Below, in pieces: positions 53,428-62,068 of a DNA stretch of 64,000 bases. Source of the DNA: Thermaurantimonas sp046299575 (GTDB lineage Bacteria > Bacteroidota > Bacteroidia > Flavobacteriales > Schleiferiaceae); NCBI RefSeq assembly GCF_046299575.1, contig NZ_JBKBHX010000003.1, positions 256,405 to 320,404 of the forward strand, given 5' to 3'. The notes beneath the pieces were generated by a model. The model had not been told where the DNA came from and made no database searches. It saw only the letters and a list, made by a program, of their open reading frames with translations. Within the stretch, counting starts at the first letter, position 1. Each line of letters begins with the position of its first letter. A program made the translations under genes and the position numbers.

Positions 53428-53778
53428 GACCAATTGATACATTTTAGTTTCGAACAATTCAATTCTTACAAGTAAGCATGAAATACAATTCAAGAAGTGT
53501 ATCTCAATCCATCTTGAAATAGAATTTTAAGTTTATATGTTTTAAGAGCACTTAATCCAACTTTAAAAAAATATGAGATATTTTCTGGCAGGGGATTACT
53601 GAATTAGCAATGTGATTCAAATTACGCAACATAACGTATAAATGTAAACATCAAAAAATTTAAAGCCAAACATTCTTCAAATTTACTCTCATCGATTTTT
53701 TTTCGTCACTTTTATAAAAATTGTTAAAAAGATACTTTTTATCAATATAAACAATTTTTGTTTATTTTTGTCGTGTAA
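53428..53778. other. AT-rich intergenic region, no gene seen
   Basis: About 350 bp of very AT-rich sequence with no plausible frame. Near its end TATTTTTG (53763-53770) is the likely -7 box of the next small gene. Confidence 0.6.
53763..53770 (+). promoter_or_regulatory. Putative -7 box (TATTTTTG) of the small unknown gene
   Basis: Fits TAnnTTTG. Transcription would begin near 53777, which decides against the ATG at 53779 and in favour of 53797 or 53812. Confidence 0.45.
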
Positions 53779-53796
53779 ATGGTAACTTTAAATACA

Positions 53797-54033
53797 ATGG
53801 AAGAAGTAAAAATGACTCCAAAAAATGTAGCCAACTACCTAAAATCAAATTTCAGCAATAGAGGTGGCTTAAAAAGCGTATTCGCTTCTCAATTCCTTTC
53901 AAAATTCGATTTAGAGCAATTAGAAGCTTTAAAAGCTGATATCGAAGCAGAAATTCAAGCTCGTTACGATGCCATCGCTCAAGAGAAAATTGCTGAAGTA
54001 GAAAAACTTGGCTACAAGGTTATTAAAGCCTAA
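53797..54033 (+). CDS. Small hypothetical protein
   Basis: A 78-residue soluble protein, helical and rich in Lys, Glu and Ala, with a likely C-terminal coiled coil (DLEQLEALKADIEAEIQARY onward). I place the start at ATG 53797 (MEEVKMTPKNVANYLKSNFS) because the -7 box ends only 8 bp before the upstream ATG 53779; ATG 53812 is also possible. A good terminator follows, so the gene is likely real. I do not recognise the family. Confidence 0.7.
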   Translation: MEEVKMTPKNVANYLKSNFSNRGGLKSVFASQFLSKFDLEQLEALKADIEAEIQARYDAIAQEKIAEVEKLGYKVIKA

Positions 54034-54054
54034 TCAGGCTACCAAAGAAGTATA

Positions 54055-54082
54055 AAACCGTCCACGATAGGGCGGTTTTTTT
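54055..54082 (+). terminator. Rho-independent terminator of the small unknown gene
   Basis: AACCGTCC pairs with GGGCGGTT (one T-G pair) around an ACGATA loop, then a run of T. Confidence 0.85.
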
Positions 54083-55060
54083 GTTTTATATACTTCATTG
54101 TCAGTGATTTTATAATAAAAAATCAAAAACTTCCTTAAGACAAGTTTTAAAAATAGGAATATATTTTTAATCAGCAACTAATCACTTATAAAGACCTTTT
54201 GACGCCGAACGACTACTTTCTATTGAAAGTAAAGATTGCTTAATTGAGAACATTCACCATAAGTAGAAAATAATTTGAAAGATAGAGTCCCTTCACTTGA
54301 CAATATCCCGAATTAGTATACGCAAACAAAATAGATTGATTCCATGAGGAGTATTATCAACCATAATTGTAAAGAATTTTTTTACAAAAACTTGAGATAA
54401 TCAGACAGAATCTTACAAATCAATGAAACCTGAAATCGCCCAATCAAAAAATTACATTACGATAAAAAATTCATTAAACGCTCAAAAATTTGCTTAAGTA
54501 CTATTTAGCATTTAAAGAAATGCTCAACAATTCTGAAATATTAATTTACATCGATCAAAAAGTACTTCCATCTACTATCCCTTATTTATTCCAGCACTCT
54601 ATGCTCTTGGATAAACTTTTTATTTTGCCTTTAAAAATGACCTATATCAAGTTTAAAGCAATAAAAATTTTAACTCAAATCTTAAGCAAGTGCTCCATTT
54701 ATTTCTAAAAACCTTTGAAACTATTATAGTATTTTCTGATGTTTGCAACATTATTCAGTTTTCGATACATTCTATTTCATCACATAAAATATCTTTTAAG
54801 AATTTACTAATAACTTCTTTGATACAGAACACCAAAGAGTTTTTTTAAAATACTGAGTTGAAAAAATTGAAGGGATTCAACGCTTAAGCAATAGTTATTG
54901 GAATTCAGTCTATATTAATATCTGTAAGTAATTCAGAATTAAATAATCCAACAAAGTTTTTCAAATAAGCAATGCAAGTGATTGTTGAGCAATTAAAACA
55001 TTTTAATTCGCGTTATAAAAAGACAATACTTACTACTTTTACGCGTCAGCGTACACACCG
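54083..55060. other. Long AT-rich gene-free stretch
   Basis: Nearly 1 kb with no supported gene. The only frames (54490-54708 and 54972-55169) have random-looking composition and no good start context. No RNA gene or clear repeat was found. It may be a decayed locus; nothing identifiable remains. Confidence 0.6.
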
Positions 55061-55993
55061 ATGTCCATCCTGCTCGAAACACACAACATTTCAAAAAAAT
55101 ACGGAAATCACCAAGCCCTGTCAAGCGTATCGCTTCAGGTCAAAAAAGGAGCCATCTTTGGTCTATTAGGGCCAAATGGCGCTGGTAAGACAACGCTTAT
55201 ACGCATCATTAATCAAATCATATCGCCCGATAGCGGCACAGTCTACTTCGACGGAGAGCATTTAAACCCGAGTCATCAGGCTCGGATTGGATACTTGCCG
55301 GAAGAGCGTGGTTTGTATCGTACCATGAAAGTGGGCGAACAAGCCCTCTACCTTGCTGGACTAAAGGGTATGCCCACGGCTGAAGCTAAAAAAGCTCTGC
55401 GCTACTGGTTTGAACGCCTCGATATCACTGACTGGTGGGACAAGAAGGTGGAAGAACTTTCAAAAGGCATGGCTCAAAAGGTTCAGTTTGTCATTACCGT
55501 ACTTCACAAGCCAGAGCTACTCATCCTTGATGAACCTTTCTCGGGCTTCGACCCTGTTAACGAAGGCATCATTCGCGATGAACTGCTCGAGCTCCATCGA
55601 CAGGGTACCACCATTATCTTCTCAACCCACCGGATGGACACCGTCGAAGAACTCTGCCAAGACATTGCCATGATTGATCGCTCACGCCTGGTGCTTAGCG
55701 GACCACTCCATTACATTAAGCGCCAGTATGCTCGTCATCAATGGGAAATTGTTCTCGACCCTGTAAATGTAAACGCGCTAACACTTCCTAATGATTTCCA
55801 CATCATCAGCCATTATACCACTGAATATTATACTCATCTCCTTGTTCAAGACATTCGCATCCAAGGTTTAAGTCCACTCTTGCAATGGCTTGTGGCACAG
55901 CCAGGTTTACAGCTTCATTCTATCCGCGAAGTGCTCCCTGCTATGAAAGACATCTTTATCGACGTGGCTAAAAACAACACCTCAGCAGCATGA
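55061..55993 (+). CDS. ABC transporter ATP-binding protein (NatA-like)
   Basis: A 310-residue ATPase. Walker A is GPNGAGKTT at 37-45, the signature ELSKGMAQKVQFV lies near 133-145 and Walker B LLILDEPFSGFDPVN near 152-166. A C-terminal extension (about 215-310) matches the DUF4162-type tail of NatA-like exporters. Its stop overlaps the permease start (ATGA at 55990). The pair likely exports a small ion, drug or lipid; the NatAB sodium-export comparison is by similarity only. Confidence 0.92.
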   Translation: MSILLETHNISKKYGNHQALSSVSLQVKKGAIFGLLGPNGAGKTTLIRIINQIISPDSGTVYFDGEHLNPSHQARIGYLPEERGLYRTMKVGEQALYLAGLKGMPTAEAKKALRYWFERLDITDWWDKKVEELSKGMAQKVQFVITVLHKPELLILDEPFSGFDPVNEGIIRDELLELHRQGTTIIFSTHRMDTVEELCQDIAMIDRSRLVLSGPLHYIKRQYARHQWEIVLDPVNVNALTLPNDFHIISHYTTEYYTHLLVQDIRIQGLSPLLQWLVAQPGLQLHSIREVLPAMKDIFIDVAKNNTSAA

Positions 55994-57333
55994 ACAAAAT
56001 TTGGCTCATTATACAACGCGAATTTCTCCATCGCTTGCGCAAGCGCTCCTTTATCATTATCACTCTTATAGGGCCCCTGCTTTTTGGCTTACTAATCATT
56101 GCCCCCGCTCTACTGTCAAACATGCAGCAAGAAAAGCGCACAATCCTTGTACACGACCGCGCTACTGTACTCGACTTCCACCCAGGCAACGACGATATAG
56201 CCTTCACATATTTAGATCCATCGCGCTACGATTTACAGCAGGCAAAACAGCTTATAAAAGAAAAATCCGAATTTTACGCTCTTCTTTACATTCCCACAGG
56301 TGAAACCTGGGACCCCGATTTCATTTCTGCGGGCGTATCCATGTATAGTCAAGGTGACATATCTCTTAAAGTTCAATCCTACATCGAAAACCTTATCAAA
56401 TCAAAAATACAGGAAGAAAAGCTCAAGCTCCTGGGTGTGGACCCCTCCGTGGTTAAACAATCTGAAACAAACGTACGCCTGCGCACTTTTTACCTCGAAG
56501 AAGTCAATAGCGCCGAAAAACAATCAGCCACCGAACTCAAGTTTGTGCTTGCCTACATCAGCAGCCTGCTCATTTATCTGTTTATCTTCCTCTACGGCAG
56601 CATGGTGATGCGCGGCATTATCGAAGAGAAGGCTAACCGCATAGTCGAGATCATCATTACTTCAGTGAAGCCCTTTCAACTGATGATGGGAAAAATCATT
56701 GGCATTGCCCTCACAGGACTGCTGCAATTTGCCATTTGGGTAATACTCAGTACCGTCGTTTATGCACTGGCATCGCAAATCTTCTTCCGAGAAAAATTCG
56801 AAGCCGCTCGACAGCTCGCCCTGCAGCAGGAACAACTGCGCGCAGAGGGAAGTGCTATTCCAACGGACATCGACCGCTCCCTTGAAATCATCAATGCCAT
56901 CCAAACCATAGACTTCCCTCTCATACTTTCCCTATTTCTTTTTTACTTCATCTTCGGCTATCTGGCATATGGAGCCTTGTTTGCTATTGTTGGCTCTACG
57001 GTCGATAATGAAACCGACTCCCAGCAGCTCGTTCTGCCCATTAGCATCCCGCTGATCATCGCCATCATAGCCATGCCATCCATTTTAGACAATCCTGATT
57101 CCACTTTTGCTAAAGTGCTCTCCTTCATACCCCCTACCTCCCCTGTTGTGATGATGACACGCATACCCTTCGGCGTACCCTGGTGGGAAACTATAATCTC
57201 CATGCTGTTGCTTGTACTCTTTTTTTTGCTGGCTACCTGGGTCGCCGGGCGCATTTACCGCGTAGGTATTCTCATGTACGGAAAGCGCTATTCCCTACGC
57301 GACCTCATCCGATGGTTCACCTACCGCAGCTAA
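55990..57333 (+). CDS. ABC-2 family permease (NatB-like)
   Basis: A 447-residue membrane protein. One helix lies at about 22-44, a large extracytoplasmic domain at 45-170, then five or six helices to the C-terminus (for example FVLAYISSLLIYLFIFLYG near 180-198 and FPLILSLFLFYFIFGYLAYG near 312-331). RIVEIIITSVKPFQLMMGKI near 217-236 is the typical ABC-2 cytoplasmic motif. It partners the preceding ATPase. Confidence 0.92.
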   Translation: MNKIWLIIQREFLHRLRKRSFIIITLIGPLLFGLLIIAPALLSNMQQEKRTILVHDRATVLDFHPGNDDIAFTYLDPSRYDLQQAKQLIKEKSEFYALLYIPTGETWDPDFISAGVSMYSQGDISLKVQSYIENLIKSKIQEEKLKLLGVDPSVVKQSETNVRLRTFYLEEVNSAEKQSATELKFVLAYISSLLIYLFIFLYGSMVMRGIIEEKANRIVEIIITSVKPFQLMMGKIIGIALTGLLQFAIWVILSTVVYALASQIFFREKFEAARQLALQQEQLRAEGSAIPTDIDRSLEIINAIQTIDFPLILSLFLFYFIFGYLAYGALFAIVGSTVDNETDSQQLVLPISIPLIIAIIAMPSILDNPDSTFAKVLSFIPPTSPVVMMTRIPFGVPWWETIISMLLLVLFFLLATWVAGRIYRVGILMYGKRYSLRDLIRWFTYRS

Positions 57334-57506
57334 TTCTTTATGCACTGTTTACCCTTTTTGAAAATTAGGGCGTGCTCCTGACTTCCTTTTCTTCACTTAA
57401 TAGTCTGAGCTTGTTTTCACCAGAGGCTGAAAGGTCCTTCGTTTGGACTTGGAAAAAACTGGATGCTTTTAGCAAGTAGTCTTAATGGGATACACTTACA
57501 AGATAA

Positions 57507-57644
57507 AAGATGCTGACAAAACAAAAAGTTTTCGTCAGCATTTGCTTCGTTCCAGTACTTCGACAGCGCTTCCCTCTGCCTTAGCACCGTGCTACTACAC
57601 ACCCGTCACATTTGTGATGCGACAACGGCCAATGATCGCTTTTC
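57507..57644. repeat. Dispersed intergenic repeat, copy A
   Basis: This segment aligns without gaps to 63642-63779 (offset 6135). The first 35 nt (57507-57541) are identical and form a hairpin: ATGCTGAC, AAAAC, a five-A loop, GTTTT, a bulged C, GTCAGCAT. The remaining 103 bp match at about 63% by hand count. It begins 174 bp after the permease stop. Looser similarity upstream (GGCTGAAA and CCTTCGT words near 57425-57442) suggests the element begins earlier. Confidence 0.85.
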
Positions 57645-57992
57645 TTAAATTTAAACTTTAATTAAAACCAAATGTCTTCTTACGCCATTCTGCAAATTTT
57701 GAGGAAAAAACAAATCCGCTTTATTTGCTTCCCTTTGGAAAATAAAGAGCTGAATATGCCGACAAAGCTCCCTCGATATTTCGAAGGTAGTAGGCTGCAC
57801 AGAATGAGAATTTTTAGATAATAGATTAAACCAAAAAATCTTTACGCTAAATTACAATAATTGTTTTAGATCTATCACCCAATAAACCGAAATCAACCTA
57901 CATCTATTACCCTCAAAATCTAAATTAAATAAAAATATGATAAAAATCAGGTTAAGTAATCCAAGTTTTATTAAAATATTGTCATTTTCAAT

Positions 57993-58000
57993 TACTTTTG
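57993..58000 (+). promoter_or_regulatory. Putative -7 box (TACTTTTG) of the histidine kinase gene
   Basis: Fits TAnnTTTG, 16 bp before the ATG at 58016. No clear -33 box. Confidence 0.45.
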
Positions 58001-58015
58001 AGAAAAATCCTGTAA

Positions 58016-59236
58016 ATGGTTGCTCCAAAGCCGATTGATGAAGAAGAACGATTAGCCGAATTATACAAATACGAAATACTCGATACCTATCCAGAGGAGG
58101 ACTTCGATCAGCTTGTAGAGTTGGCCTCAGCTATATGCGAAGTTCCCATTTCTCTTGTATCACTGATAGACCGCGACCGCCAGTGGTTTAAGGCCAAGAA
58201 AGGCTTAGACCTGGACGAAACTTCCCGAGACGTCGCCTTTTGCGCTCACGCCATACTGCAGGACGAGGTCTTTATTGTCGAAAACGCCTTGGATGACATC
58301 CGTTTTTTTGATAATCCATATGTGGTTAATGACGGCATCCGATTCTACGCCGGTATGCCCATCAAAACCCGAAACGGCAAGAACCTGGGGACGCTCTGTG
58401 TGATCGACCGGGAGCCAAAGACCCTAAGCCCCAGCCAAAAACGCGCACTCGAAATTCTCGGCCGACAAGTGATCAATCTGATGGAACTTCGCCTGACCAA
58501 TAACCGCCAGAAAGAGCTCATTACCCTGCTCGACAAGCAAAAAGAAGAGCTCAAAGCCCAAAACGAGTTTAACTCCCGCCTTATCAAGCTACTGGCGCAC
58601 GATATAAAGAGCCCTTTGACCTCCATCAAGGGCGGCCTCGACCTGATCCTCGATGGTCATCTGCCAGCTGAAGAAGCCTCCCAAATCTTCAAAGACCTCT
58701 CCGATAGCATCAACTCTACCCTTCAGATGGTGGACGACACCCTCCGCTGGGGGCTGTTGAACATGCGCAAAATTCTGCCTCAGCAGCCTGTTAGATTACA
58801 TGATATGATCGAAGAGATTAAGGATTTATACAATTTCCTGTTAAAATCCAAACACATTCAATTTGTAAATTCTATTCCCAGAAATTATATCATCGAAACA
58901 GAACCAGAAGCGCTCGAAATCGTTCTTCGAAATCTCATTCAAAATGCCATTAAATATACTGAAAATGGCAGTATTAAAGTTTCTGTTACCGACTCAGAAA
59001 ACATGAAATGCATCAGCGTGAGCGATACCGGTAAAGGCATGAAACCATCACAGCTTCAAGCTATTAATAATCAAACAGGCGAATTAGTTTCTACCCTTGG
59101 CACACATGGCGAAAAAGGCACTGGTTTCGGCCTTCGCATGTGCATCGATCTGGCTAAATCCATCGGTGCAAGCCTCTACGCCACCTCTGAAGAAGGCAAA
59201 GGCGCTCAGTTCAAACTGATTTTCAAACAAGACTAA
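58016..59236 (+). CDS. GAF-domain sensor histidine kinase
   Basis: A 406-residue soluble kinase (no membrane helix). A GAF domain spans about 20-155 (SLVSLIDRDRQWFKAKKGL, FCAHAILQDE, FYAGMPIKT). A short coiled coil follows (155-187). The HisKA segment has phospho-acceptor His195 in LLAHDIKSPL. The ATPase part has the N box IQNAIKYT near 302-309, DTGKGM near 331-336 and GEKGTGFGLRM near 355-365. No response regulator is adjacent, so its partner is elsewhere. The GAF ligand is unknown. copA follows 42 bp later, but the link is unproven. Confidence 0.93.
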   Translation: MVAPKPIDEEERLAELYKYEILDTYPEEDFDQLVELASAICEVPISLVSLIDRDRQWFKAKKGLDLDETSRDVAFCAHAILQDEVFIVENALDDIRFFDNPYVVNDGIRFYAGMPIKTRNGKNLGTLCVIDREPKTLSPSQKRALEILGRQVINLMELRLTNNRQKELITLLDKQKEELKAQNEFNSRLIKLLAHDIKSPLTSIKGGLDLILDGHLPAEEASQIFKDLSDSINSTLQMVDDTLRWGLLNMRKILPQQPVRLHDMIEEIKDLYNFLLKSKHIQFVNSIPRNYIIETEPEALEIVLRNLIQNAIKYTENGSIKVSVTDSENMKCISVSDTGKGMKPSQLQAINNQTGELVSTLGTHGEKGTGFGLRMCIDLAKSIGASLYATSEEGKGAQFKLIFKQD

Positions 59237-59278
59237 TTAAACCAAGTTTGTAAGTCGCTTAAAAGACCGACAACATTA

Positions 59279-61474
59279 ATGAAAACCGTCAAAAACACCT
59301 TTCCGGTACTCGATATGTCGTGCGCAGCCTGCGCTGCCTCAGTAGAAAAAGAGCTCCAAAGGCAGCCTGGTGTACGCTCGGCCACTGTTTCTTATGCCAG
59401 TGGCTGCGCTGTTGTAGAATTCGACGAAGAAAAAACAAACCCAGATCAACTTCGCATCGCTGTCAGAGCCCTTGGCTACGACATGGACATCGGCGAATAC
59501 AACCGCCGAAAGCATCGAGAGGCAGAACTACAAGCTTTCCGCAATCTCAGGCTTCGGGCCTTTTTCAGCCTTGCACTTTCAGCACCGGTCATGGTCATCG
59601 CCATGCTCTGGATGCATAAGCCCTGGGCTGATTACGTGCTCTGGGTTCTCACTACAGGCGTAATCTGGTTTGGCCGTCGGTTTTTTTCCAATGCCTGGAA
59701 GATGACCCTGAGCTGTCAGTCAGGCATGGATACCTTAGTAGCCCTTAGCACCGGCACAGCTTATCTTCTGAGCACACTTGTTACTTTCTGGCCTTCCTGC
59801 TTTGCGCAGTTACTCGGTCATCACACTTATTATGAGCCGGCTGCCATGGTCATCGCCTTTGTGCTGCTTGGCAAATATCTGGAAGAGCGCTCGCGCCATC
59901 GGGCTACCAATTTTCTCGACGCTCTTGCCTCCAGCCTGCCCGAAACTGCCATTCGCCTGTCAGGCGAAACCCAGGAGGAAATCCCTGTTCATCTCGTTCA
60001 GCCTGGTGATCTGCTCCTGGCACGTATGGGCGACCGCATCGCCGTGGATGGCGAAGTGGTCGATGGACAGGCATGGATCGAGGAAAGCATTCTGACCGGT
60101 GAATCCCTGCCAGTGTCAAAAAAAACAGGTGATCCAGTCTTTGCAGGTACCATTAACACAGATGGTCTGCTGCGCTACCGCGCTGTAAAAACCGGGTCAG
60201 AGTCGCGCTTTGCCAAAATCATCGCCCTGGTGGAGGCTGCACGCTCATCCAAGCCTTCGGTACAGCGCCTTGCCGACCGCATTTCAGGCATTTTTGTGCC
60301 AATAGTGCTGAGCATAGCAGTGCTTACTTTCTTAGGATGGTGGTTTTTTGGTGGTTCTGGCGCATTCTCTGTTGCTCTTACTACATCTTTAGCTGTGCTC
60401 GTAGTGGCTTGCCCCTGTGCCTTAGGCCTTGCTACACCTACAGCCATCGTCAATGCCATCGGTACCACCGCCAAATGGGGCATCCTGGTTAAAAATGCCG
60501 AAACTTTTGAAATCGCCTCACGTGTATCACATCTTTTTCTTGACAAAACGGGTACACTTACCTCCGGAACTCCAGCCATAGATACCATCCACTACCACAC
60601 TGCTGCTCCCATAGATTTCATCAACACCCTACTCCTCAGTATGGAATCACGCTCTAATCATCCCTTAGCCAAAGCTATTTTACAGCATTTTAATAAGAAT
60701 GAACAACTCCTCGACTTCGACGATTGGACCTACCACCCCGGCCGCGGCATCGAGGTCGTTTACAAAAACCAGCACTTCTACTTAGGCAGCAGTCAATGGA
60801 TGAAAGAAATTCTAAAATCCTCATCTTTCAATACAGACACTTCAACCGGCATGTGTTTCTACCTATTTACTAGAAGCGAGCTTTTGGCCACCATTACCTT
60901 CCACGATACCTTAAGACCACAGGCAGTTGAAGCTATTAGAGAGCTGAATGAGCTTAAGATCAAAGTCGCTATACTCTCAGGCGATGCAGAGAAAACAGTT
61001 GAGTCCATAGCACGAGAAGCTGGCATAGCTGCATTTTACAGCCAATGCTCCCCAGAGGAAAAGCTTAAAATCATCAATCAAACCAAAGCAGATGGTCATA
61101 CCGTGGCTATGGCAGGCGATGGCATCAACGACGGTGCTGCTCTGGCAGCCGCCGACCTCGGCATCGCCATGGGCAGCGGAGCTCACCTGGCCATCGAATC
61201 CGCTCAGATCGTCATCAAAAACGATTCCCCTCTCCTGATTGCCCGCATTCTTCAGTTTTCGCGCAGAGTGCGCACCGTCATTTACCAGAATCTCTTCTGG
61301 GCCTTTATCTACAATCTTATTGCCATACCTATAGCTGCCGGACTGCTCTTCCCCTCATTCGGCATTCTACTCCAGCCGCACTGGGCTGGCGCAGCCATGG
61401 CACTCAGCAGCGTAAGTGTGGTTTTGAGCAGCCTCAGATTGAGATATTATAAACACAAGGCTTCCGACCTGTAA
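59279..61474 (+). CDS. copA: Copper-translocating P-type ATPase
   Basis: A 731-residue P1B-ATPase. One N-terminal HMA domain carries CAAC (Cys15, Cys18). The ion path motif CPC is at 378-380 in VVACPCALGLATPT. The phosphorylated Asp422 lies in LDKTGTLT, and the hinge AGDGINDGAALAAADLGIAM is intact. CPC with a single CxxC domain indicates Cu(I) export. Length is normal. It lies between a histidine kinase and a pRiA4b-type protein, all on the same strand. Confidence 0.95.
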   Translation: MKTVKNTFPVLDMSCAACAASVEKELQRQPGVRSATVSYASGCAVVEFDEEKTNPDQLRIAVRALGYDMDIGEYNRRKHREAELQAFRNLRLRAFFSLALSAPVMVIAMLWMHKPWADYVLWVLTTGVIWFGRRFFSNAWKMTLSCQSGMDTLVALSTGTAYLLSTLVTFWPSCFAQLLGHHTYYEPAAMVIAFVLLGKYLEERSRHRATNFLDALASSLPETAIRLSGETQEEIPVHLVQPGDLLLARMGDRIAVDGEVVDGQAWIEESILTGESLPVSKKTGDPVFAGTINTDGLLRYRAVKTGSESRFAKIIALVEAARSSKPSVQRLADRISGIFVPIVLSIAVLTFLGWWFFGGSGAFSVALTTSLAVLVVACPCALGLATPTAIVNAIGTTAKWGILVKNAETFEIASRVSHLFLDKTGTLTSGTPAIDTIHYHTAAPIDFINTLLLSMESRSNHPLAKAILQHFNKNEQLLDFDDWTYHPGRGIEVVYKNQHFYLGSSQWMKEILKSSSFNTDTSTGMCFYLFTRSELLATITFHDTLRPQAVEAIRELNELKIKVAILSGDAEKTVESIAREAGIAAFYSQCSPEEKLKIINQTKADGHTVAMAGDGINDGAALAAADLGIAMGSGAHLAIESAQIVIKNDSPLLIARILQFSRRVRTVIYQNLFWAFIYNLIAIPIAAGLLFPSFGILLQPHWAGAAMALSSVSVVLSSLRLRYYKHKASDL

Positions 61475-61505
61475 ACTACATTTGCCGGGTAATCTGACGG
61501 CTTGC

Positions 61506-62045
61506 ATGGAAAACTTTACTTTTCTGGTCACTCTCGACGACGATAAGTCTGACGTGATCCGCGAAATCGGCATTGAATCTAACAAAACCCTAGAAGACCT
61601 TCATCATCTCATCGTCAGCAGCTTTGGACTTCCTCCAGGCGAGCTGGCCTCCTTCTACCGAACTAATGAAAACTGGGAACAGCTCGACGAAATTCCGCTA
61701 TTGCCTCTTGGCGAAGGCGAAAATGCTCCTCTCCCTATGAGAGAAATCAGTGTAGGAGCTTACTTCACCAACAACAACCGCCTGCTCTATGTGTATGATT
61801 TTTTGAATTTATGGACATTCTACGTAGTGAAAAAATCACAGGGACCTGCCCTTCCCGTGGGTCTTATTCACAGCATCGGCGTACTTCCGCCTGAAGCTCC
61901 GGCGCGCTTTTTCACAGGTGAATCCAATAAAGATAAAAAATCCTCCTTTGACGACGATTTCGCTTTCAGCAACGACGAAGATGAATTTTTCGACGACGAA
62001 GACTTCGGTGAAGGCTTTCACGAAATAGACCCTGACGATTATTAA
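61506..62045 (+). CDS. Plasmid pRiA4b ORF-3-like / IS1096 TnpR-like domain protein
   Basis: A 179-residue protein starting at ATG 61506 (MENFTFLVTLDDDKSDVIRE); an ATG at 61482 is only 7 bp after copA and adds an unlikely leader. The fold pattern matches the pRiA4b ORF-3-like family: TLEDLHHLIVSSFGL, then ASFYRTN, ENAPLPMREISVGAYF and LLYVYDFLNLWTFYV. The last 40 residues are an acidic Asp/Glu/Phe tail. The family was named from a plasmid and an IS passenger, but most members are chromosomal and of unknown function. No transposase is nearby. Confidence 0.82.
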   Translation: MENFTFLVTLDDDKSDVIREIGIESNKTLEDLHHLIVSSFGLPPGELASFYRTNENWEQLDEIPLLPLGEGENAPLPMREISVGAYFTNNNRLLYVYDFLNLWTFYVVKKSQGPALPVGLIHSIGVLPPEAPARFFTGESNKDKKSSFDDDFAFSNDEDEFFDDEDFGEGFHEIDPDDY

Positions 62046-62068
62046 TACCCTTAAATCCCTCTTTTCCA

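Larger units (their letters stand above)
57334..58015. other. Intergenic region carrying a dispersed repeat, no gene
   Basis: 682 bp without a supported gene. Most of 57366-57644 belongs to a repeat element listed separately. The rest (57650-57990) is AT-rich. A TACTTTTG -7 box lies at 57993-58000. Confidence 0.6.

Noticed and set aside
54490..54708. 72-codon forward frame in the AT-rich gap
   Set aside because: Composition like random AT-rich DNA, no promoter or terminator.
57417..57602. Short minus-strand frame across repeat copy A, matching the ADENFLFCQH peptide of copy B
   Set aside because: The shared peptide follows from the 35-nt identical hairpin; outside it the frames diverge and lack start signals.
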